From positions 1 to 64,000 of the forward strand of contig NZ_ARYJ01000011.1 of the NCBI RefSeq assembly GCF_000685215.1: DNA of 64,000 nt, in the 5' to 3' direction. A program made the position numbers and the translations under genes. This stretch comes from Hyphomonas jannaschiana VP2. Its GTDB lineage: Bacteria > Pseudomonadota > Alphaproteobacteria > Caulobacterales > Hyphomonadaceae. Of this stretch, positions 19,717-28,767 are shown in pieces (position 1 is the first letter of the stretch; every line of letters begins with the position of its first letter). A model generated the notes under the pieces. The model ran no database searches. It had not been told where the DNA came from and saw only the letters and a list, made by a program, of their open reading frames with translations.

Positions 19717-21120
19717 TTAGCCTGCGCCGCCTACGGTCAGGGCACCAATCTTGAGGGTCGGCTGCCCGACACCCACCGGCACCGACTGACCGGCCTTGCC
19801 GCACATCCCGACGCCATCATCCATGGCGAAGTCGTTGCCGATCATGGTGACGTCCTGCAGCACAGTGGGGCCATGGCCGATCAGGGTAGCGTTCTTCACG
19901 GGCGCGACGACCTTGCCGTTCTCGACGAGATAGGCCTCGGTGCACTGGAACACGAAATTCCCGGACGTGATGTCGACCTGTCCGCCGCCGAAGTCGACGG
20001 CCCACAGGCCGCGCTTGATGGATGACACGATCTCCTGCGGATCCTTGTCCCCGCCCAGCATGACCGTGTTGGTCATCCGCGGCATGGTCTGGGCTTCGTA
20101 GCTTTCTCGGCGGCCGTTGCCTGTCGGTTCCTGGCCCATCAGGCGGGCATTGAGCCGGTCCTGCATATAGCCTTTCAGGATACCATCCTCGATCAGCACC
20201 GTGCGCTGGGTCGGCGTGCCTTCATCGTCGAAAGAAAGGGAGCCGCGGCGTGCCTCGATGGAGCCGTCGTCGATGACGGTGACACCCTTTGCGGCGACCT
20301 GTTCGCCAATACGGCCGGCATAGACGCTCGTGCCCTTGCGGTTGAAGTCACCTTCGAGGCCATGGCCAACGGCTTCGTGCAGCAGGACGGCTGGCCAGCC
20401 CGGGCCGAGCACGACTTCCATCTCGCCAGCGGGCGCGGCGATGGATTGAAGGTTGACCGATGCCTTGCGGATCGCCCGGCGAACCATGTCCTGCCAGCGC
20501 TCCGGCCGGATCCAGTCGTCATAGGCAGCCCGGCCACCTGCGCCGGCCCCCGCCGACTCGCGACGGCCGTTCTCTTCGAGCGTCACGGAGACGTTGAGGC
20601 GGACCAGCGGGCGGATGTCGGAATAGGCCGCGCCGTCGGGGCGCAGAATGTCGACTTCGGTGTGGCTGCCGGAAAGGGAGACAGAGACCTGAACGACACG
20701 CGGGTCGCTGGCCCGGGCCCAGGCATCGATTTCGGCGAGCAGTCCGGTTTTGACAGAAAAGTCCGGCGCAGCGGTCGGATCGATTGGCTGGTAGAGGCGC
20801 CGGTTCGTGGGGACGGGGCTGGCGGCCAGCTTGCCTGAATATCCGCGTTTGGCTTCCGAGGCGGTCGATGCTGCGCGCCGGATGGCGGCCAGCGACAGTT
20901 CAGAGGCATAGCCGGACCCCTGCGCCTCTCCTGCGACCACGCGCAGGCCGAATCCCTGATCTGTGTCAAAGGCGGCCGATTTCAGGCGGCCATCGTCAAA
21001 GACGAAGCTCTCAGACCGGGAGCGTTCGATGTAGAGGTCACCATCATCGCCGCCGCGAACGGCTTCAGCAAGAATGTCGGTGGCCTGGCGGAGATCGAAG
21101 GGCAGGGCGTTTTCAGTCAT
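19717..21120 (-). CDS. tldD: Metalloprotease TldD
   Basis: The 467-residue TldD half of the TldD/TldE heterodimeric metalloprotease, which degrades unfolded or modified peptides and matures some ribosomal peptides. The zinc motif HEAVGHGLEGDF lies near the middle, followed by RRGSLSFDDEGTPTQRTVL, a strong family marker. It ends GVGQPTLKIGALTVGGAG as usual. No tldE (pmbA) is in the window. The ATG is at 21120; 73 bases separate it from the TPR gene upstream in the same direction. Confidence 0.95.
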   Translation of the reverse strand: MTENALPFDLRQATDILAEAVRGGDDGDLYIERSRSESFVFDDGRLKSAAFDTDQGFGLRVVAGEAQGSGYASELSLAAIRRAASTASEAKRGYSGKLAASPVPTNRRLYQPIDPTAAPDFSVKTGLLAEIDAWARASDPRVVQVSVSLSGSHTEVDILRPDGAAYSDIRPLVRLNVSVTLEENGRRESAGAGAGGRAAYDDWIRPERWQDMVRRAIRKASVNLQSIAAPAGEMEVVLGPGWPAVLLHEAVGHGLEGDFNRKGTSVYAGRIGEQVAAKGVTVIDDGSIEARRGSLSFDDEGTPTQRTVLIEDGILKGYMQDRLNARLMGQEPTGNGRRESYEAQTMPRMTNTVMLGGDKDPQEIVSSIKRGLWAVDFGGGQVDITSGNFVFQCTEAYLVENGKVVAPVKNATLIGHGPTVLQDVTMIGNDFAMDDGVGMCGKAGQSVPVGVGQPTLKIGALTVGGAG

Positions 21121-21193
21121 TCAGACTAGATGCGCGCCCGGGGCGTGAGCGGCAAGAGGTTGACGTGCGGATTCCCGTGCAACCGGACCAGCC

Positions 21194-21745
21194 TCAGTTG
21201 CTCACGGTGAAGCGCGTGAGCTGCCATTTGGCGCGTTCAAACTCGGGATTGAGTTCCACGGCTTTCTGGAAATCCATATAGGCACCGGCAAGGTCTCCGG
21301 TGTTTTCGCGGGCGATAGCCCGGTTGTAGTAAGCTGCGTAGAGCTCTTCGCTGTCCAGCTCGATGGCCTTGTCCAGGGAGACCAGGGCTGAGTCGAAATC
21401 CTTCAGGAAAATGTATGCGGCGCCTTCGTTCAGCCAGATGGCTCCGAATTCGGGTTTCATGTTCTTGGCCGTCGCATAGTCAGCCAGTGCTCCGTCATAG
21501 TCACCACTGCGCATGCGTAGCACGCCGCGATTCGTATAGGTGGCGGCCCTGTTGCCCATTTTCATGAGCTCGGCTTCGATGGCCTTGGTGCAGATGCGTT
21601 CGCCTTCCTGGTTGGAAACCCGGCCATAGAGGGCGGCTTCATAACAATCACGGGCGATTCCGCCGCCGATCACGGATACCTGAGCGGACGCGGCGGGGAC
21701 ACCGATAGCGAGAAAACTGGCAGCGAGCAGGGCAGTGCGGATCAT
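21194..21745 (-). CDS. Exported TPR-repeat protein
   Basis: A 183-residue protein with a signal peptide (MIRTALLAASFLAIGVPAAS, cleavage near ASA-QVS). About three tetratricopeptide repeats follow, for example AATYTNRGVLRMRSGDYDGA, AIWLNEGAAYIFLKDFDSA and YAAYYNRAIARENTGDLAGA. It is probably a periplasmic protein-binding adaptor. It may be co-transcribed with tldD, 73 bases downstream, and is divergent from the cox operon. The partner is unknown. Confidence 0.85.
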   Translation of the reverse strand: MIRTALLAASFLAIGVPAASAQVSVIGGGIARDCYEAALYGRVSNQEGERICTKAIEAELMKMGNRAATYTNRGVLRMRSGDYDGALADYATAKNMKPEFGAIWLNEGAAYIFLKDFDSALVSLDKAIELDSEELYAAYYNRAIARENTGDLAGAYMDFQKAVELNPEFERAKWQLTRFTVSN

Positions 21746-21904
21746 TCTGGCCTCCAGAAAAGGGGAACTCCTGAAGTCAATTTACCATCAATGAGGCAAG
21801 ACGACGACAGGCTGCGACAATATTGAGCGCGGAAAGAGGTAGGTTGCGGCAAATACGTATTGTAGATACAGGGGCAGAGATTCCAACGAGACGAGGATTC
21901 CTTC

Positions 21905-22870
21905 GTGCGACACCTACTTGCCGCTCTTAGCGCAGCGTTGTTCGCCGCTCCGGCTTTTGCTGCTATTCCGCGCGATGGCGCGCTCGGCATGCAACCCGCC
22001 GCGACGCGCATTGCCGAGCGTATCCACCATTTCCACACATTCCTGCTGTGGATCATTATTCCGATTACGATTTTCGTTCTGATCCTGCTGCTCTGGGTCA
22101 TTCTGCGGCACAATTCCCGTACCAATCCGACACCGCGCAAATTCAGCCACAATACGCTGATCGAGGTGATCTGGACGGTCGTTCCGGCGCTGATCCTGGT
22201 CGGGATCGCCAGCCAGTCCTTCCCGAACCTCTACTATCAGGATGTTCCGCCGAACCTTCAGATGGTGCAGGACAAGGCCAACAAGCTGCTCGCCGATGGC
22301 AAGTCTGCTGAATACGAGCGCTTCACGAAGGAATACAATCCGGAAGCGGCCGCTCAGGGCTTCGTGAACGTCAAGGCCCAAGGCAACCAGTGGAACTGGA
22401 CCTACACCTATCCAGACATCACGGATGACGCCGGCTACCCGCTGGAGTTCGTGTCGAACCCGCTTCAGGTTGGCCTGTCGACGGACTCCAAGGAAGGCAT
22501 ACGTAACCTTTCGGTCGACTATCCGATGGTTGTGCCGGCTGGCCGTTACATCCGCTATTACACGGCTGCGGCTGACGTGATCCACTCGTTCGCCGTTCCG
22601 GCCTTCGGCATCAAGACCGATGCTGTCCCGGGCCGCCTTAACGAAGGCTGGTTCCTCGTCGACGAGCCAGGTACCTATTACGGCCAGTGTTCGGAACTCT
22701 GCGGCGTCAACCACGCCTACATGCCGATCGAAGTCCGGGTTGTGCCGCAAGAACAATTCGACCGCTGGGCGGAGCTGATGCTCGCCGGCGACTATGATGC
22801 TGCAGCCGCTTCGGTGCAGACCATCGCTTCCGTTGAACCGGCGACCAAGTTCGCCGCGGTCACTGAATAA
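21905..22870 (+). CDS. ctaC: Cytochrome c oxidase subunit II
   Basis: A 321-residue aa3-oxidase subunit that accepts electrons from cytochrome c at the CuA centre on the periplasmic face. A signal peptide (about 1-19) is followed by TM helices at about 47-68 and 85-106. The CuA ligands are all present: His227 in VIHSFAVP, and [12 protein letters not shown] giving Cys262, Glu264, Cys266, His270 and Met273. Between TM2 and the cupredoxin domain there is a charged insertion at about 117-155 ([18 protein letters not shown] region) that is absent from most homologues I know. The start is GTG with GAGGA 7 bases upstream. It heads the cox operon. Confidence 0.95.
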   Translation: MRHLLAALSAALFAAPAFAAIPRDGALGMQPAATRIAERIHHFHTFLLWIIIPITIFVLILLLWVILRHNSRTNPTPRKFSHNTLIEVIWTVVPALILVGIASQSFPNLYYQDVPPNLQMVQDKANKLLADGKSAEYERFTKEYNPEAAAQGFVNVKAQGNQWNWTYTYPDITDDAGYPLEFVSNPLQVGLSTDSKEGIRNLSVDYPMVVPAGRYIRYYTAAADVIHSFAVPAFGIKTDAVPGRLNEGWFLVDEPGTYYGQCSELCGVNHAYMPIEVRVVPQEQFDRWAELMLAGDYDAAAASVQTIASVEPATKFAAVTE

Positions 22871-22893
22871 ACCGAGAGAGAAGAGTACGTCCC

Positions 22894-24564
22894 ATGCCCA
22901 TGGATGAAGTCGCCCTCGACCACGCCCACGATGATCACGACCACAAGCCTGGTTTCTTCACGCGTTGGCTGTTTTCCACCAACCACAAGGACATCGGTAC
23001 GCTGTACCTGATCTTCGCGCTAATCGCGGGAATTGTCGGCTATACCCTGTCCGGCCTGATCCGCTGGGAGCTCGCAGAGCCGGGCGTTGGCGTGCTCACG
23101 CGCTTCGTCGCCGGTGAAGGCGACGTGGCGATCCAGAACGCCAAACACTTCTACAACATGGTCATCACCTATCACGGTCTGATCATGATCTTCTTCATGG
23201 TCATGCCGGCTCTGATCGGTGGCTTCGGCAACTGGTTCGTACCGCTGATGATCGGCGCGCCAGACATGGCGTTCCCGCGCATGAACAACATCTCGTTCTG
23301 GCTGACGGTTGCTGCTTTCGTCCTGGCCTGCATCTCGATGACGATTCCGGGCGGTTCGGCTGGTAACGGCTTTGCCGGTGGCTGGGTGCTTTATCCGCCG
23401 CTGTCCTCGACGACCGGTCACCCAGGCCCGGCCATGGACGTGCTGATCCTGTCGCTGCACACCGCGGGTATCGCGTCGATCCTTGGTGCAATCAACTTCA
23501 TCGTGACCATCCTGAACATGCGCGCGCCGGGCATGACCCTGCACAAGATGCCGCTGTTCGCCTGGGGCGTCCTGGTGACGGCTGTCCTGCTGCTGCTGTC
23601 GCTGCCGGTGCTTGCCGCTGCACTCACCATGCTGCTGACGGACCGGAACTTCGGCTCGCAGTTCTTCAACCCGGCAGGTGGTGGTGACCCGATCATGTTC
23701 CAGCACCTGTTCTGGTTCTTCGGCCACCCGGAAGTCTACATCATGATCCTGCCGGCCTTCGGCATCATCAGCCACATCGTGTCGACCTTCTCCAAGAAAC
23801 CGATCTTCGGCTATCTCGGCATGGCTTACGCCATGGTGTCGATCGGCGTTATCGGCTTCGTCGTGTGGGCTCACCACATGTACACGGTCGGAATGGATGT
23901 GGACCTGAAGGCTTACTTCGTGGCCGCTACGATGGTTATCGCTGTGCCGACGGGCATCAAGATCTTCTCGTGGATCGCCACGATGTGGGGTGGCTCCATC
24001 GAGTTCAAGGTCCCGATGCTCTGGGCTATCGGCTTCATCTTCCTGTTCACCGTTGGCGGTGTGACGGGTGTGGTGCTGGCCAATGCCGGTATCGACCACT
24101 CGCTGCACGACACCTACTATGTGGTTGCGCACTTCCACTACGTGCTGTCGCTGGGCGCCGTGTTCGGCCTGTTCGCCGGCTGGTACTATTGGTTCGAGAA
24201 GATGTTCGGCATCAAGTACAATGGCATGATCGGTGGCCTGCACTTCTGGCTGATGTTCATCGGTTCAAACGTCCTGTTCTTCCCGCAGCACTTCCTGGGT
24301 CTGCAGGGCATGCCGCGCCGCTACATCGACTATGCCGATGGCTTTGCGACTTGGCACCACATCTCGTCGATCGGCTACGCCATCACCATGGTCGCGACGC
24401 TGGTCTTCTTCATCGGCCTTGCTGAGGCGCTGATCCGCCGCCGCAAAGGTGTGGCAAATCCGTGGGGCGAAGGCGCCACGACGCTGGAATGGACGCTGCC
24501 GTCGCCGCCGCCGTTCCACCAGTACAATGAACTGCCGCACGTGACGGCCAAGGGCGGCCACTAA
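22894..24564 (+). CDS. ctaD: Cytochrome c oxidase subunit I (aa3 type)
   Basis: The 556-residue catalytic subunit, which reduces oxygen to water at the heme a3-CuB site and pumps protons. Twelve TM helices are expected. Diagnostic segments are [35 protein letters not shown] (CuB ligand His and the cross-linked Tyr) and [12 protein letters not shown] (CuB and heme ligands). A His/Asp-rich N-terminus (DHAHDDHDH) precedes TM1. It lies 23 bases after ctaC. Confidence 0.98.
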   Translation: MPMDEVALDHAHDDHDHKPGFFTRWLFSTNHKDIGTLYLIFALIAGIVGYTLSGLIRWELAEPGVGVLTRFVAGEGDVAIQNAKHFYNMVITYHGLIMIFFMVMPALIGGFGNWFVPLMIGAPDMAFPRMNNISFWLTVAAFVLACISMTIPGGSAGNGFAGGWVLYPPLSSTTGHPGPAMDVLILSLHTAGIASILGAINFIVTILNMRAPGMTLHKMPLFAWGVLVTAVLLLLSLPVLAAALTMLLTDRNFGSQFFNPAGGGDPIMFQHLFWFFGHPEVYIMILPAFGIISHIVSTFSKKPIFGYLGMAYAMVSIGVIGFVVWAHHMYTVGMDVDLKAYFVAATMVIAVPTGIKIFSWIATMWGGSIEFKVPMLWAIGFIFLFTVGGVTGVVLANAGIDHSLHDTYYVVAHFHYVLSLGAVFGLFAGWYYWFEKMFGIKYNGMIGGLHFWLMFIGSNVLFFPQHFLGLQGMPRRYIDYADGFATWHHISSIGYAITMVATLVFFIGLAEALIRRRKGVANPWGEGATTLEWTLPSPPPFHQYNELPHVTAKGGH

Positions 24565-24655
24565 CGCCACCGCCTGAACCACTCAATCGCAGCGGCCTCT
24601 CGTTCCACGGGAGGCCGTTCGCTTTCGGAAGTCCCGGAAAGAAGGACCTGAACAC

Positions 24656-25060
24656 GTGAACATGCGTCTGCCCATCGTGATCGGCATGTATGCCTTCATC
24701 GTGGTGTTCCTGCCGCGCAATCCCGCTGTGGACCGGATGTTCGACAAGGTCCGGACCATCGATCCGACGATCGCGATCACGGTTTCCGTTGTGGCTCTCA
24801 TTGCCGGGGCCATCGGCTTGTGGGTCCTCTGGCGCCAGCCGAAAGGACTTCTACGAACCCGGCCCAGCCGCAAGCTGGTGATTGTAAATTCCGGGCTGGT
24901 CGGGATCGTGTTTGCAGGCATCTTCGACGTCATGCAGAAACTGTCCGGCGCCGCGACCGACCTCATCAGCCTGATCCTCGTGCCCATCGCCTTTATGATC
25001 GCCGAGGGCACATACCTGGCCCTCGAATGGCGCCTGAACCGCAAGTTTGATAAGGAATGA
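24656..25060 (+). CDS. Four-TM membrane protein of unknown function in cox operon
   Basis: A 134-residue hydrophobic protein with about four membrane helices (roughly 5-20, 38-60, 74-92 and 103-123), basic loops (RTRPSRK) and a charged end. I recognise no family. The GTG at 24656 has GAAGGA 9 bases upstream, better spaced than the ATG at 24662. It lies between ctaD (91 bases) and ctaB (85 bases), both rightward, so co-expression with the oxidase is likely. A role as accessory subunit or assembly factor is only a guess from position. Confidence 0.75.
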   Translation: MNMRLPIVIGMYAFIVVFLPRNPAVDRMFDKVRTIDPTIAITVSVVALIAGAIGLWVLWRQPKGLLRTRPSRKLVIVNSGLVGIVFAGIFDVMQKLSGAATDLISLILVPIAFMIAEGTYLALEWRLNRKFDKE

Positions 25061-25145
25061 GCTTGTTCCGGCGCGCCGTCGCCCAAATGTCGCGCTGACA
25101 GCGCCCCTCTCATACCCATACGATACCCAACCAACCGGACCTGAA

Positions 25146-26099
25146 ATGACCGACGCACCCGCCACTCCTGAAAAGCGCTACGGCACAGCCGGCGATTATG
25201 TGCAGCTGCTGAAGCCGCGCATCATGATGCTGGTGGTGTTTACAGCCGTGGCTGGCCTGATCGCGGCGACCGGTGTGACGGGTCAGACCATGCATCCCAT
25301 GATGGCAGCCATTGCCGTTCTGGCCGTTGCGCTCGGCTCGGGTGCGGCTGGCGCAATCAACATGTGGTACGATTCCGATATCGACCAGGTGATGACCCGG
25401 ACCTCGACCCGGCCTATTCCTTCCGGCGCTGTGCCGCGGGAAGAAGCCATCGCGATGGGCATGATCATGAGCGGCGTTTCCGTGTTGCTCATGTGGCTTG
25501 CTTCCAACTGGCTGGCAGCCGGACTGCTCGCCTTTTCCATCTTCTATTACGGCGTCATCTATACGATGTGGCTGAAGCGCTCGACGCCTCAGAACATCGT
25601 GATCGGCGGTGGGGCGGGGGCATTCCCTCCGGTGATCGGCTGGGCCGCGGTGACGGGGAACACGCCGCTGGACGCGTGGATCCTGTTCGCGATTACCTTC
25701 TTCTGGACACCACCACATTTCTGGGCGCTCAGCCTGCTGGCGCACTCGGAATATGAAAAGGCCGGCGTACCTATGCTGCCTGTCACACATGGCGCGAAAG
25801 CAACCCGCCTGCAGATGCTGCTGTACACGATTGTTCTGGCAGCGATCTCCATGGCGCCACTGGCAACCGGACTTGGCGGGTGGATCTATGGCGTTGTGAC
25901 GGGCGTGCTGAACCTTGCCTTCCTATACTACGCGGTCCGGGTCTGGCGTTCGCATGCCGGAGATGCCGGTGCCCCGGGCGCTGACCAGAAGCTTGCGCGC
26001 AGCATGTTCCTGTTCTCGATCCTGTATCTGTTCCTGGTCTTTGCGGCTCTGATCGTTGAGCACGCCGCAGGACTGCACTTTCCCGTAGGGGGCTTCTGA
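25146..26099 (+). CDS. ctaB: Protoheme IX farnesyltransferase (heme O synthase)
   Basis: A 317-residue UbiA-superfamily membrane enzyme that converts heme b to heme O, the precursor of heme A for the oxidase. The aspartate motif is NMWYDSDIDQVMTRT (about 77-91). Other markers are TRPIPSG, YTMWLKRSTPQNIVIGG and FFWTPPHFWALSL. About nine TM helices. The ATG at 25146 starts the family-typical N-terminus (YVQLLKPRIMML). The stop shares one base with the next start (TGATG), a sign of translational coupling. Confidence 0.97.
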   Translation: MTDAPATPEKRYGTAGDYVQLLKPRIMMLVVFTAVAGLIAATGVTGQTMHPMMAAIAVLAVALGSGAAGAINMWYDSDIDQVMTRTSTRPIPSGAVPREEAIAMGMIMSGVSVLLMWLASNWLAAGLLAFSIFYYGVIYTMWLKRSTPQNIVIGGGAGAFPPVIGWAAVTGNTPLDAWILFAITFFWTPPHFWALSLLAHSEYEKAGVPMLPVTHGAKATRLQMLLYTIVLAAISMAPLATGLGGWIYGVVTGVLNLAFLYYAVRVWRSHAGDAGAPGADQKLARSMFLFSILYLFLVFAALIVEHAAGLHFPVGGF

Positions 26100-26437
26100 T
26101 GAGCGATGACGGCCTTAAGCCAGGCGAGGAACGTTTCCCGGAACAGGCGCATCTGGACCCGGCCGCGCGTGCGGCACAGAAGCGGCGCAATCTGTGGCTT
26201 GGTCTGGCCCTTTTGGGGTTTGTTTTCCTGGTGGGCCTGACAACCTTCGTCCGGCTTAGCAGTTCGGAGGACAATCAGTCCAACTTTTATTACAACATGA
26301 ACCAGACCGGACAGCAGCAGGCGCCGGAACTTCCGCCGGGCATGTCGCCTGAGCAAGCCGAACCGCCTGCAAACCTGTCCACGGAACCGGTTGTTCATGA
26401 GGAAGTGGTTGTTGAAGAGGAGGCGCCGGAGCAATGA
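26099..26437 (+). CDS. Small single-pass membrane protein in CoxF position
   Basis: A 112-residue protein with a basic N-terminus (AQKRRN), one TM helix (LWLGLALLGFVFLVGLTTFV, about 31-50) and a Pro/Glu-rich tail ending in an acidic run. Alphaproteobacterial cox operons often carry a small CoxF-type membrane protein between ctaB and ctaG, and the N-terminal half fits that position. The long acidic tail is unusual for CoxF. It overlaps ctaB by 1 base and ctaG by 4, so it is coupled to both. A role in oxidase assembly is inferred from context. Confidence 0.75.
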   Translation: MSDDGLKPGEERFPEQAHLDPAARAAQKRRNLWLGLALLGFVFLVGLTTFVRLSSSEDNQSNFYYNMNQTGQQQAPELPPGMSPEQAEPPANLSTEPVVHEEVVVEEEAPEQ

Positions 26438-27012
26438 AGCTGTCTAATGCCAAGGTCGCGGGAATTTCACTGACCGTTTTTGCAGCCATGCTGGGACTCG
26501 GTTTCTCTGCGGAGCCGCTCTACGGCACATTCTGCCGCGTGACGGGCTATGGCGGGACCACCCGGATTGCAACGGCCGCGCCGAAAGAGATCGTGGATCA
26601 GACGATTACAGTGCGTTTCGATACCAATGTCGCGGATGTCCCATTGGAGTTCCGTCCGCTTCAACGGTCACAGGATGTGAAAATCGGCCAGCATGGCCTG
26701 GCTTTTTTCGAAGTTTCCAACCCGACCGATCAGGAATTCCATGTGATCGCGGCCTACAATGTGACGCCGCACTATTCGGGAAAATACTTCAACAAGCTGG
26801 AGTGTTTCTGCTTCGACGAGCGGGTCATTGCCCCGCATGAAACCAAGAAACTGCCGGTCGTTTACTTCATCTCTCCCGATATGGTGGAAGACCATGTGGC
26901 CGACCAGCTGGAAACCATCACGCTTAGCTACACTTTCTATGAAAGTTCGACATATAACGGTCCGAAAACTCAGGCGGCTTTAGGTGCGGCGAATTCAGCC
27001 ACGGGCGGCTGA
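26434..27012 (+). CDS. ctaG: Cytochrome c oxidase assembly protein CtaG/Cox11
   Basis: A 192-residue copper chaperone that delivers copper to CuB of subunit I. The N-terminal membrane anchor (VAGISLTVFAAMLGLGFS) is followed by PLYGTFCRVTGYGGTT and the copper motif ECFCFDE (CFCF), then the immunoglobulin-like periplasmic domain ending in TLSYTFYES. All Cox11 hallmarks are present. The start ATGA overlaps the preceding stop. Confidence 0.97.
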   Translation: MKLSNAKVAGISLTVFAAMLGLGFSAEPLYGTFCRVTGYGGTTRIATAAPKEIVDQTITVRFDTNVADVPLEFRPLQRSQDVKIGQHGLAFFEVSNPTDQEFHVIAAYNVTPHYSGKYFNKLECFCFDERVIAPHETKKLPVVYFISPDMVEDHVADQLETITLSYTFYESSTYNGPKTQAALGAANSATGG

Positions 27013-27089
27013 AACTGTTGCGCTTTTGGTCCGGAGCGGTCTAAACAGCTCAGAGATTCTAGGGATATAAATCAAGGGGTCCGCCAGAC

Positions 27090-27968
27090 ATGGCTCACGG
27101 CGAAGTCAAACACGATTATCATCTGGTCAATCCGTCACCGTGGCCGCTGCTCGGCTCGTTGTCGGTACTGGTTCTGGCGCTTGGCGGCGTCAATTACATG
27201 AAGGGCCTTTTCGGCATGGAAAAGGGAACCGTCTGGCTTCTGGCCCTCGGTTTCGCAATGGTCGGCTGGGTCATGATCGGCTGGTGGCGCGAAGTCATCA
27301 AGGAAGGCAAACATGGCGACCATACGCCGGTTGTCTCGATCGGCCTGCGCTACGGCATGATCCTCTTCATCGCTTCCGAAGTGATGTTCTTCGTCGGCTG
27401 GTTCTGGAGCTTCTTCGAGTTCGCGATCTATCACAGCGCGCGTGTCGGCGAGAACTGGGATGCGGCGAACCCGCTGTTCGCAGAAGCGCTGGCCAAGTTC
27501 GGTAACTGGCCGCCGGTTGGCGTCGAAACATTCGACCCGTTCCACCTGCCGCTGATCAACACGCTGATCCTGCTTCTCTCGGGCACGACCGTCACTTGGG
27601 CACACCACGCCCTGCAGCATGACGACCGTTCCGGCGCCAAGCTGGGCCTGTTGGTCACGATCCTGCTCGGCATGGCGTTCACCGCGCTTCAGGTCTTTGA
27701 ATACAGCCACGCACAGTTCAGCTTTGACGGCACGCTCTATGGGTCGGCCTTCTTCATGGCCACCGGCTTCCATGGTGCCCACGTTGTGATCGGTACCCTG
27801 TTCCTGATCGTCTGCCTGCTTCGCATGCTCACCGGCGGTATGTCGGCCAAGAAGCACCTCGGCTTCGAATTTGCTGCCTGGTATTGGCATTTCGTGGATG
27901 TGGTCTGGCTGTTCCTCTTTGCCTTCGTTTACGTCACGCCGTACCTGGTTCTGGGCAACGGGCACTAG
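27090..27968 (+). CDS. ctaE: Cytochrome c oxidase subunit III
   Basis: A 292-residue seven-helix subunit that stabilises the oxidase. It begins with KHDYHLVNPSPWPLLGS and contains FVGWFWSFFEFAIYHS and FFMATGFHGAHVVIGT, the most conserved segments of the family. AAGGGG lies 10 bases before the ATG. It is 77 bases after ctaG; GATATAAAT about 20 bases before the ATG might add a local promoter. A GC-rich hairpin follows. Confidence 0.98.
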   Translation: MAHGEVKHDYHLVNPSPWPLLGSLSVLVLALGGVNYMKGLFGMEKGTVWLLALGFAMVGWVMIGWWREVIKEGKHGDHTPVVSIGLRYGMILFIASEVMFFVGWFWSFFEFAIYHSARVGENWDAANPLFAEALAKFGNWPPVGVETFDPFHLPLINTLILLLSGTTVTWAHHALQHDDRSGAKLGLLVTILLGMAFTALQVFEYSHAQFSFDGTLYGSAFFMATGFHGAHVVIGTLFLIVCLLRMLTGGMSAKKHLGFEFAAWYWHFVDVVWLFLFAFVYVTPYLVLGNGH

Positions 27969-27999
27969 ACAACCCGCGCATTCACGCGCTGACTTTCAA

Positions 28000-28038
28000 G
28001 GGCCCGCCGGCGCGCATTCGCCCGGCGGGCCCTGTTTA
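28000..28038 (+). terminator. Hairpin after ctaE (terminator or attenuator)
   Basis: GGGCCCGCCGG (28000-28010) pairs with CCGGCGGGCCC (28022-28032) in an 11-bp perfect stem, followed by TGTTTATT. The tail is a moderate T-run, so partial termination before SURF1 is likely. Since the genes on both sides share direction, it may set the ratio of oxidase subunits to SURF1-thrC. Confidence 0.65.
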
Positions 28039-28077
28039 TTCGGGCAGGGCCATTCCCTGTGACTGAAAGGACCAACG

Positions 28078-28767
28078 ATGTCTTTCCGTCCGTATCCCGT
28101 GATGACCGTGTTCGCGCTCATCAGCCTGGGCATCCTGATCTGGCTCGGCAACTGGCAATATGGCCGCTTCATTCAGAAGATGGAGATCGACCGGCAGACA
28201 CCGGCCTGGACCGTCCTGGACGGTGAGATCGTTCCCGGCAGCGAAGTGCTTTCCTATTATTATGTTGAAGGCCAGTCCGGATGGATGCGCGTCGTCGCGG
28301 TCGATACCGGGGAGGAGGTCGTCTACACGCCGGTTGAGATCGTGCAACAGATCGACCCGCCGGCGGTTTGCCAGGGGGAAGGATGCGCGTCCGGTCGCTT
28401 GTCGGCGCGGGGGATCTATAAGCCGCCCTTCAAACGAAATGCGTTTACAGCGAAGGACGATACGGCCAATCGCGTGTTCTATGTGCTGGACCCGGCAACA
28501 TACGCCAGGCTTCTGCCGGCTGAGCTGTCGAGCCGTGTAAGAACGGATGTTTTCGAACCGGAAGTGATCCGCTTTGTTTCCGATAATGGCCCGTATCTCA
28601 TCGACAACCCCTATGCACGGCTGCGTCTGGACGATGAATTGCCGCCGCAGAGGCATTTTGGCTATGCGATCACCTGGTGGGGGCTGGCCATCGCCCTGAT
28701 CGGCGTATATCTCGCCTTTCACTATCAGAAGGGACGCCTCAGGTTCCGGAACGAGGACAAATCGTGA
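28078..28767 (+). CDS. SURF1-family cytochrome oxidase biogenesis protein
   Basis: A 229-residue inner-membrane protein that helps insert heme A into subunit I. It has the classic two-helix layout: an N-terminal TM helix (VMTVFALISLGILIWLGNW) running into the GNWQYGRF signature, a periplasmic domain, and a C-terminal TM helix (YAITWWGLAIALIGVYLAF). The last 4 bases overlap the GTG of thrC. Confidence 0.93.
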   Translation: MSFRPYPVMTVFALISLGILIWLGNWQYGRFIQKMEIDRQTPAWTVLDGEIVPGSEVLSYYYVEGQSGWMRVVAVDTGEEVVYTPVEIVQQIDPPAVCQGEGCASGRLSARGIYKPPFKRNAFTAKDDTANRVFYVLDPATYARLLPAELSSRVRTDVFEPEVIRFVSDNGPYLIDNPYARLRLDDELPPQRHFGYAITWWGLAIALIGVYLAFHYQKGRLRFRNEDKS

